Of a DNA stretch of 64,000 nt, positions 58,523 through 64,000 are shown one piece after another. Numbering within the stretch: the stretch's first letter is position 1; each line of letters opens with the position of its first letter. The translations under genes and the position numbers were made by a program. The DNA is from Chitinophagaceae bacterium. GTDB taxonomy: Bacteria; Bacteroidota; Bacteroidia; Chitinophagales; Chitinophagaceae. Where the stretch lies: the NCBI GenBank assembly GCA_027489035.1, contig JAIYAN010000004.1:51151-115150 (forward strand), written 5' to 3'. Below the pieces are notes generated by a model. The model ran no database searches. It was not told the origin of the DNA and was given only the letters and a program-made list of their open reading frames with translations.

Positions 58523-59347
58523 ATGCAAATGTTTAGTAGGAAAGGAATTCAAATATTATCAAGTGTATCCTTGGTGGTTATGTTGTCTCTAGGAGCAAAC
58601 GCACAATACACCTTTCAAAAGCTTGTTTGGAGTGATGAATTTAATGCAAAAAAGAAATCAATAGATACCAGTAAATGGGCATTTGATAAGGGTAATGGTT
58701 GTCCTGCATTGTGTGGATGGGGCAATAATGAAGCGCAATATTACACGGTAAATAGACCAGAAAATGCAAGGATAGAAAATGGAACTTTGGTTATTGAAGC
58801 CATAAAAGAGGAATATAACGGTGCTAAATATACGTCGGCACGTTTAGTTACAAAAGGCAAACAGGATTGGAAATATGGTCGTTTCGAAATAAAAGCTAAA
58901 ATCCCCGCTGGAAAAGGAATGTGGCCTGCAATATGGATGTTACCTACAAAAATGGCTTACGGCATTTGGCCACATAGTGGAGAAATAGATATCATGGAAA
59001 ACGTTGGCTATTGGCCTGATTCATTATTTGGAACGGTGCATACTGGTGCTTATAATGGCATGAAAGGGACACAAAAATCAGGGGCGTATTTCTTAAAAGA
59101 TTTGGCAAATGATTTTCACATTTACGCGGTAGAATGGACAAAAGATGATGTTCGTTTTTTTATAGACAATAAACAATATCATCAATTTAAAAACGACCAC
59201 ACAGATACAGAAGCATGGCCATTTGATGACGCTTTTCATTTAATTCTTAATGTAGCAGTAGGAGGCAATTGGGGCGGAAAGTATGGTATAGAAGATGCTA
59301 TATTCCCTCAAAAAATGTTGGTAGATTATGTAAGGGTTTATCAGTAG
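58523..59347 (+). CDS. GH16 beta-glucanase, exported
   Basis: The ATG at 58523 (MQMFSRKG) is chosen, just after the GH3 stop; an earlier in-frame start would overlap the GH3 gene and spoil the signal peptide. This gives 274 residues. The signal peptide ends near SLGANA. The GH16 domain has KLVWSDEFNAKKKSIDTSKW, GWGNNEAQYYT, the active site GEIDIMENVG (E154, D156, E159) and NVAVGGNWGG. There is no lipobox and no T9SS sorting domain, so it is likely periplasmic. It is the last gene of the susC operon. Confidence 0.93.
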   Translation: MQMFSRKGIQILSSVSLVVMLSLGANAQYTFQKLVWSDEFNAKKKSIDTSKWAFDKGNGCPALCGWGNNEAQYYTVNRPENARIENGTLVIEAIKEEYNGAKYTSARLVTKGKQDWKYGRFEIKAKIPAGKGMWPAIWMLPTKMAYGIWPHSGEIDIMENVGYWPDSLFGTVHTGAYNGMKGTQKSGAYFLKDLANDFHIYAVEWTKDDVRFFIDNKQYHQFKNDHTDTEAWPFDDAFHLILNVAVGGNWGGKYGIEDAIFPQKMLVDYVRVYQ

Positions 59348-59512
59348 ACGCTGGGCTGGTTTAAGACGCTGCGTTGGTTTAGTGCGCTTCGCTGGTTTAA
59401 GGCGCTACGCTGGTTTAATACGCTACGCTTGGTTTAATACGCTTACGCTGGTTTAATACGCTTTGCTGGTTTAAGTTGCTAACGCTGGTTTAATTCGCTA
59501 ACGCTGGTTTAA
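59348..59512 (+). repeat. Nine tandem 18-19 bp repeats starting at the GH16 stop codon
   Basis: The consensus is ACGCTACGCTGGTTTAAT, with variable positions 1, 6-8 and 17-18. Nine units follow directly after the TAG with no spacer. Single or degenerate copies start at the stop codons of dapD (19541) and the beta-CASP gene (28486), and an inverted one lies near 8845-8870. Confidence 0.85.
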
Positions 59513-59638
59513 ATGAAACTATCGAAACTCTTTTTAAGGGTTGAAAATTTTCAACCTACAATGCTCCCAACCTTTTGAACCCATTGAACCTATTGAACCT
59601 ATTGAACAAAACCATTAAACCCTTAAACAGTTAAACCC
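59513..59638. repeat. Convergent gap remainder with palindrome and TTGAAC 9-mers
   Basis: The perfect 18 bp palindrome GGTTGAAAATTTTCAACC is at 59539-59556. CCTTTTGAACCCATTGAAC is at 59571-59589, followed by further CTATTGAAC 9-mers and TTAAACC units up to the helicase gene end. The layout is the same as at 8912 and 28663. Confidence 0.78.
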
Positions 59639-62110
59639 CTACATACCCCCCGCCAACACCATCCTTATTTCCCCATAACTAATATGCTCCGGCACAATAT
59701 CTTTAATGGATTTGCTGTTTTTATTTTCTACTTTATTTGCTGCTGATGTGATGATGTCGATTTTTTCTTCGGATAAAATTTCACTTAATTCGATTTGATT
59801 GTGTTCAATAAAATAAATCAAATGGGTTTCAATTGTCCCTATGGTTAAATTTCTTTCAAAAGCAATCTCTTCTATATTTTTACCCGATTTAAACAATTCA
59901 AAACTGAGCTTTTTTGTATCGGGTTTATCTTTTTTCTTTTTTTCAACAACTGCTTTTTTCTCTTTTAAATTCAGCAGAGTAGTCAAACCGTTTTCTTCAC
60001 AATATGCTCGAATGATGTCTAAAAATTGATTTCCGTATTGCTTTGTTTTTATTGGGCCAAATCCTTTGATCTTATTTAACTCATTTTCTGTTTGTGGTAA
60101 ATAGCTCACCATCTCTTCTAGTGTGTTGCTGCTTGCTACCAAATAAATCGGGGTGTTCTTTTGCGCACAAATATCATCTCTTTTTTTGCGTAATTTTTTA
60201 TACAATGCAGGATGCGAAATCGTGGAGTTCTCTAATGTACTTGTACCAGCATAACTATTAAAAGAAAACATTGGCTTTGTGAATTTTCTTTTATGTTCTA
60301 AATAATTACTTATTTCAAACCCTTTTTCAACTCCATCAAGTAAAAATATTTTTAAACAAATTTCTTTATGAAATAAACCCATCGATTTGTTTAATTCTGA
60401 AGAAATGTTTCTACTGTCGGTTTCTAAAGTTGTTTTTTCGATTTTTGATTTTATATGTTCAACTGCTTTTTTTAAGTAAGTTGCTGCAGCTATAATTCTG
60501 GTTTGTAAATATAATTCAGCATTCGGTTCGTTTTTAGAAACAAACAATTGAGTCAGTTGGGTTTTAAATTTTATGGCTATATCAATAATCGTTTTTATTT
60601 CTACATCAATTTTTTTAAATTGCTCAACCGCTTCTTGCTTAAAAGAATTTGAGTTTTCTGATAGTATTTTAATCACTGAAATATACCCATTGTCAACAAT
60701 CGTAAAATCAAACAAATTCAATAAAATGATTTGTTCATAATCTTTTTTTGCATCTGTTAATGCCAACATTTGCGCAGCAGTAGTTTTTTGATTGCTTGAA
60801 AATGCATCAATTCTTGAATCACTTTTTAATCCATTACTCATTATTTTACTATGCAAAACAATACCTTCTAATTTTGTGCATCTGCTCAAGGCAACATATA
60901 CTTGTCCGGGTGCAAATGCACTTCCCGCATCGATTATGGCTTTTTCAAAAGTTAAACCCTGACTTTTATGTATCGTTATTGCCCATGCCAATCGTAAAGG
61001 AAATTGTGTAAACGAACCAATTTCATTTTCTTCAACTTTATTTGTTTTTTTATCTAATGCATATTGAATGTTTCTCCATTTTTCTTTTTTTACTTCTATG
61101 GGAAATTGCTCGCTATCGCATAAAACAAAAATGTTGTCGTCTTCTATTTTTTCTACGATGCCAATTTTCCCATTGAAATATCTTCTAATTTTTTCGGTAT
61201 CGTTTTTTATAAACATTACCTGAGCACCAACTTTAAGTTTAAGTTCGGCATCTGCAGGATATGATTTTTCATAAAAATCGCCTTCTACAATTGCAGAAAA
61301 AACTACTTGTTTATTTTTTATTTCTTGTAAAGCTGTATTATTAATCGCATCAGCCTTGTTGTTATGTGTAGTTAAAGTGATATAGTGTTCCTCTTTCGAT
61401 GGTATGAATTCTGGTAAATATCTTTGATGCAATAACTCAAATCCCTCATCCGTCATTTTATTATTTCTTACTTGATTTAAAAGATCTACAAAAACAGGAT
61501 CGTTTTGTCTATAAATCTTTTCAAGCGACACATAAATAGGCGCATCCTTTTCTAGCACATCACTATTGAAAAAAAATGGGCTTTTATAATAAGGCGATAA
61601 AATTTGCCACTCATCATCTTTTACCACAGGAGGTAGTTGAAATAAATCTCCAATCAACAACACCTGCACACCACCAAATGGTTGAGATTGATTGTTTCTT
61701 ACAAATCGCAATACCACATCAATAGCATCCAATACATCACAACGCACCATGCTAATTTCATCGATGATCAACAGTTCCAATTGTTGCATCACTTCTCTTC
61801 TTTCGGCATTAATGCGAAGCATGCCAATTAAACTGTTTTTGTCGTTGAATGTATGGTTATTATTAAATCCCCTTTGACCAGGTATGTAAGGTGTAAATGG
61901 CAGTTGAAAAAACGAATGAATGGTTGTTCCACCCGCATTCATAGCAGCAACACCAGTGGGAGCTACAATAGCAGTGTTCTTTAAACTATTGTTTTTACAG
62001 TGTTTTAAAAAAGTGGTTTTACCTGTTCCCGCATTTCCGGTAAGAAAAATGTTAGCCCTTGTATATTGAATGAAATCTGAAGCAAGTTGAAAAGATTCGT
62101 TTATTTCCAT
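59639..62110 (-). CDS. Pif1/RecD-like AAA helicase with HRDC and HTH domains
   Basis: 823 residues. The N-terminal superfamily 1B helicase core has GNAGTGKT (25-32), APTGVAA (50-56), IIDEISM (115-121), LIGDLFQLPPV (about 155-165) and, later, AITIHKSQGLTFEKAIID and YVALSRC. The C-terminal part has an HRDC-like domain (about 650-730: LYKKLRKKRDDI, KIKGFGPIKTKQYG) and an HTH_40-like end (FELFKSGKNIEEIAFERNLT, about 755-775). It acts in DNA or R-loop metabolism by family; the precise role is unknown. The gene is on its own; its likely promoter is so close that the mRNA may be leaderless. Confidence 0.93.
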   Translation of the reverse strand: MEINESFQLASDFIQYTRANIFLTGNAGTGKTTFLKHCKNNSLKNTAIVAPTGVAAMNAGGTTIHSFFQLPFTPYIPGQRGFNNNHTFNDKNSLIGMLRINAERREVMQQLELLIIDEISMVRCDVLDAIDVVLRFVRNNQSQPFGGVQVLLIGDLFQLPPVVKDDEWQILSPYYKSPFFFNSDVLEKDAPIYVSLEKIYRQNDPVFVDLLNQVRNNKMTDEGFELLHQRYLPEFIPSKEEHYITLTTHNNKADAINNTALQEIKNKQVVFSAIVEGDFYEKSYPADAELKLKVGAQVMFIKNDTEKIRRYFNGKIGIVEKIEDDNIFVLCDSEQFPIEVKKEKWRNIQYALDKKTNKVEENEIGSFTQFPLRLAWAITIHKSQGLTFEKAIIDAGSAFAPGQVYVALSRCTKLEGIVLHSKIMSNGLKSDSRIDAFSSNQKTTAAQMLALTDAKKDYEQIILLNLFDFTIVDNGYISVIKILSENSNSFKQEAVEQFKKIDVEIKTIIDIAIKFKTQLTQLFVSKNEPNAELYLQTRIIAAATYLKKAVEHIKSKIEKTTLETDSRNISSELNKSMGLFHKEICLKIFLLDGVEKGFEISNYLEHKRKFTKPMFSFNSYAGTSTLENSTISHPALYKKLRKKRDDICAQKNTPIYLVASSNTLEEMVSYLPQTENELNKIKGFGPIKTKQYGNQFLDIIRAYCEENGLTTLLNLKEKKAVVEKKKKDKPDTKKLSFELFKSGKNIEEIAFERNLTIGTIETHLIYFIEHNQIELSEILSEEKIDIITSAANKVENKNSKSIKDIVPEHISYGEIRMVLAGGM

Positions 62111-62115
62111 AGCAA

Positions 62116-62123
62116 CAAATATA
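62116..62123 (-). promoter_or_regulatory. -7 box directly before the helicase ATG
   Basis: TATATTTG on the minus strand with only five bases to the ATG. With the normal box-to-start distance, transcription would begin at or within a base or two of the start codon. Confidence 0.45.
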
Positions 62124-62205
62124 ATATTTACATTGGTGAACTAATATTTCAAATTGATTTGAGCCAGTAATATTTATTTAGTGTTTTTGGAAAATGTTGT
62201 TTTTT

Positions 62206-62269
62206 AAAAAAGTAAAAAGCAAAAAGTAAAAAGTAAAAAGCAAAAAGTAAAAAGTAAAAAGTGAAAAGT
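62206..62269. repeat. Tandem heptamer repeat (AAAAAGT/C)
   Basis: Nine copies of a 7 bp unit with only T/C variation at the last base and one G in the final unit. It is placed between divergent genes, unlike the other short repeats of the window, which lie in convergent gaps. Confidence 0.88.
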
Positions 62270-62435
62270 AATCCCAAATTCAGTATCCAATTCCAATTAT
62301 TTTCTAACTCCAACTTCCCCTATGGGTGATTGAGGGGGCTTCCCGTCTTAATGAGTGAAATGTGAAAAAATATATTTCGAATTAAAAGTTAACCCAAAAA
62401 TAATAAATATGATTTCGCCTAAAATATTGAAAATT

Positions 62436-62468
62436 ACTTGTCTAAAAATGTTCATTGTTTAGACAAGT
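62436..62468. promoter_or_regulatory. Perfect inverted repeat upstream of the second adhesin
   Basis: ACTTGTCTAAA and its exact complement TTTAGACAAGT are separated by 11 bases. There is no T-run after it on the plus strand, so it is more likely an operator or RNA hairpin than a terminator. It lies 216 bp before the adhesin ATG. Confidence 0.5.
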
Positions 62469-62684
62469 TTAAAAACCAATGACAAAATTAACAGATTTAT
62501 GAATTTTAATTAATTCTGGTGTCAATTTTAAATAATTCATTTAAAGCTATTTTTTTACGTACTAAGTGTAACTACGTAATTTAATATGTATTTAATACTA
62601 CATCTTATATAATATCTTGTTAATGTTGAATTTTAAAGTAAATTGCACGTGATTCAATAAACAACAAGAAATAAAACCCCTTCT

Positions 62685-64000
62685 ATGTCTTCAAATTTAA
62701 GTGTTACCTCACAATCATTTTTTATTAAATCAAAATTGATTTTGTTTTCTTTAGCAATTATTTTGTTTTTTTTTGCATTTTGCGTAAAAGCTAATGCACA
62801 AGTAACAGTTAATATCACTTCTGATTTGAATAATGTTTGTAGTGGTACAGATGTAACCTTAACAGCAAATGCTAGCAGTGGAACAGCACCTTACACCTAT
62901 TTATGGGATAATGCTGCAGAAACAACAGATAACATTCTAGTCTCTCCAAGTACTACAACAACTTACAAAGTTGTTGTAACAGATGCGGATGATAATGTAG
63001 ATAGTGCAACAATTACAATAACTGTTAAACAGCCAACCTTCAGTTCTTTTAGCATTTCTGCTTGTGAAAGTTATTTATGGCGAGGCACAACATATTCAAC
63101 CTCTGGTGCTAAACTTTACGACACATTAAATGTTGCAGGTTGCGATTCAACAATTACTTTAAACTTGACGATTACTTCATCACCAAATGCAGGTGATATC
63201 AGTGGAACAACAGATATTTGTTCAAATGGTACAACAACTTTATCAACAACAGGAACCGGTGGTTCATGGAGCTCAGTGTCAACAGGCGTAGCTACAGTAG
63301 ACGCAAGTGGCGTAGTAACAGCAGTATCAGCGGGTGCAACGACAATCAGATATATCGTAACAGGAACAGGTGGTTGTGCGAACGATACAGCATCAACAGT
63401 TGTTACGGTAACTGCAGAAACAAGTGCAGGAACATTAAGCGGTACACAAGCAATATGCTCAACAGGTTCTACAACGTTTACCTCATCAGTAAGTGGTGGA
63501 GTATGGTCAAGTGGAACAGAAGCTGTAGCAACAATAGATGGTTCAACAGGTGTAATTACTATTGTATCAGCAGGTTCATCAATAATGACATATGTAGTAG
63601 CAGGAACTGGAGGATGTGCAAATGATACAGCAACAAGAACGGTAACGATCACTTTAGCACCAGATGCTGGTAATATCAGTGGTACAACTGCATTGTGTTC
63701 AAACGGAACAACAACCTTATCAACAACAGGTACAGGTGGTTCATGGAGTTCTGTGTCAACAGGCGTTGCAACTATTGACGGAAGTGGCGTAGTTACTCCA
63801 GTTTCAGCGGGCACATCAACAATAAGATATATCGTAACAGGCACAGGTGGATGTGCAAACGATACAGCATCAACAGTTGTTACGGTAACCGCAGCACCAA
63901 GTGCAGGAACGATAAGTGGAGCAGATTCGATCTGTGTAAATGGAACAACAACGTTTAGTACTAACGGAAATGCAGGTGGTAATTGGTTTAGTGATAACGA
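62685..64000 (+). CDS. Giant Ig-like repeat adhesin, 3' truncated
   Basis: Open to the last base; 438 residues are visible. The start is ATG at 62685 (MSSNLSVTSQS), with a hydrophobic signal core (SKLILFSLAIILFFFAF) and probable cleavage after KANA. Then comes an Ig/PKD-like domain (about 40-113), one two-cysteine unit of the type seen eleven times in the adhesin at the window start (ACESYLWRGTTY...GCDST), and BIG-like repeats of about 80 residues (GDISGTTDICSNGTTTL, SSVSTGVATV, CANDTAS), of which three are complete and a further one is cut. Repeats at about 63196-63420 and 63667-63890 are nearly identical in DNA. A T9SS sorting end is expected outside the window (inferred). Confidence 0.85.
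   Translation, partial: MSSNLSVTSQSFFIKSKLILFSLAIILFFFAFCVKANAQVTVNITSDLNNVCSGTDVTLTANASSGTAPYTYLWDNAAETTDNILVSPSTTTTYKVVVTDADDNVDSATITITVKQPTFSSFSISACESYLWRGTTYSTSGAKLYDTLNVAGCDSTITLNLTITSSPNAGDISGTTDICSNGTTTLSTTGTGGSWSSVSTGVATVDASGVVTAVSAGATTIRYIVTGTGGCANDTASTVVTVTAETSAGTLSGTQAICSTGSTTFTSSVSGGVWSSGTEAVATIDGSTGVITIVSAGSSIMTYVVAGTGGCANDTATRTVTITLAPDAGNISGTTALCSNGTTTLSTTGTGGSWSSVSTGVATIDGSGVVTPVSAGTSTIRYIVTGTGGCANDTASTVVTVTAAPSAGTISGADSICVNGTTTFSTNGNAGGNWFSDN

Larger units (their letters stand above)
28726..59347. other. Polysaccharide utilization locus, probable beta-1,3-glucan
   Basis: Groups the regulator, the T9SS surface protein, the T9SS GH16, susC, susD, the PKD lipoprotein, the GH16 lipoprotein, the giant module protein, GH3 and GH16. 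From susC on, gaps are 10-80 bp on one strand. The regulator faces away from the rest. Two promoter regions carry the same operator-like layout. Substrate is inferred from three GH16 enzymes plus GH3 and the absence of other glycoside hydrolase families. Confidence 0.8.
62111..62684. other. 574 bp divergent region upstream of the second adhesin
   Basis: No gene found. It holds nine AAAAAGT/AAAAAGC heptads (62206-62269), a C-rich/G-rich fragment (CCCCTATGGGTGATTGAGGGGG region, about 62320-62342, partly quoted) like intergenic element debris, and an 11 bp perfect inverted repeat at 62436-62468. The last 100 bp before the ATG are AT-rich; a weak -7-like TAAATTGC lies near 62638. Confidence 0.5.

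Noticed and set aside
59539..59556. Palindrome GGTTGAAAATTTTCAACC as a terminator of the glucan operon
   Set aside because: No T-run follows on either strand; it was kept only as part of the repeat region.
62641..62660. CACGTG core as a parS site
   Set aside because: Only the central six bases fit; the flanks (TTG and ATTC) do not match the symmetric parS consensus, and other CACGTG/CACGTGT hits (near 13552 and 37685) are inside coding sequence.
63116..63844. Long minus-strand open frame (242 codons) and similar antisense frames in all the repeat-built genes
   Set aside because: They mirror the biased codons (aca, gca, gga, gta) of the plus-strand repeats, have Val/Pro-rich low-complexity products, and lack starts or family motifs.

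Overview
The window looks like a chromosomal segment of a member of the Bacteroidota, most likely near Chitinophagales/Chitinophagaceae. This is inferred from several signs: a SusC/SusD pair, five giant or modular proteins of which four show type IX secretion (T9SS) C-terminal sorting domains, AT-rich intergenic DNA, A-rich leaders without Shine-Dalgarno sequences, and upstream boxes of the Bacteroidota form TAnnTTTG. No transposase, CRISPR array, tRNA or rRNA is visible.

Layout. (1) 1-8583: the 3' part of a giant repeat-built T9SS adhesin, cut by the window start. (2) 8975-12044, minus strand: parA, parB, a DUF5683 gene and dapB. (3) 12188-28485: mostly housekeeping genes: an FMN reductase and a membrane metallophosphoesterase, a DEAD-box RNA helicase, a small outer-membrane barrel, Sua5/YrdC with a glycosyltransferase, dapD, scpB, atpG, secA, a SPOR-like protein, an M20 amidohydrolase and a beta-CASP metallo-beta-lactamase protein. 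(4) 28726-59347: a large polysaccharide utilization locus. (5) 59639-62110: a Pif1/RecD-like helicase on the minus strand. (6) 62685-64000: the start of a second giant Ig-like adhesin, cut by the window end.

The polysaccharide locus is the main accessory system. It holds a membrane-spanning one-component regulator (beta-propeller sensor, Y_Y_Y domain, one membrane helix, LuxR-type HTH). Two T9SS proteins built from a shared unnamed ~160-residue module and Ig-like domains follow; the second starts with a GH16 catalytic domain. Then comes a tight run of SusC, SusD, a PKD lipoprotein, a GH16 lipoprotein, a 2159-residue T9SS protein made of twelve modules of two types, a GH3 glucosidase and a third GH16. 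Three GH16 enzymes plus GH3 suggest a beta-1,3-glucan (laminarin-like) substrate. The inferred route is surface capture and cleavage, SusCD import, and final hydrolysis in the periplasm.

The most interesting signal is in the promoters. Upstream of the first T9SS gene and upstream of susC there are paired direct repeats (9 bp, 2 bp gap, 9 bp; core GATGTAGT). The pairs are 54 and 55 bp apart, and an AGTTGAA element lies at exactly the same distance after the proximal repeat in both places. This is a candidate operator for the adjacent regulator. A second layer is a set of short dispersed repeats that fill five of the six convergent intergenic regions; the sixth is only 10 bp long.
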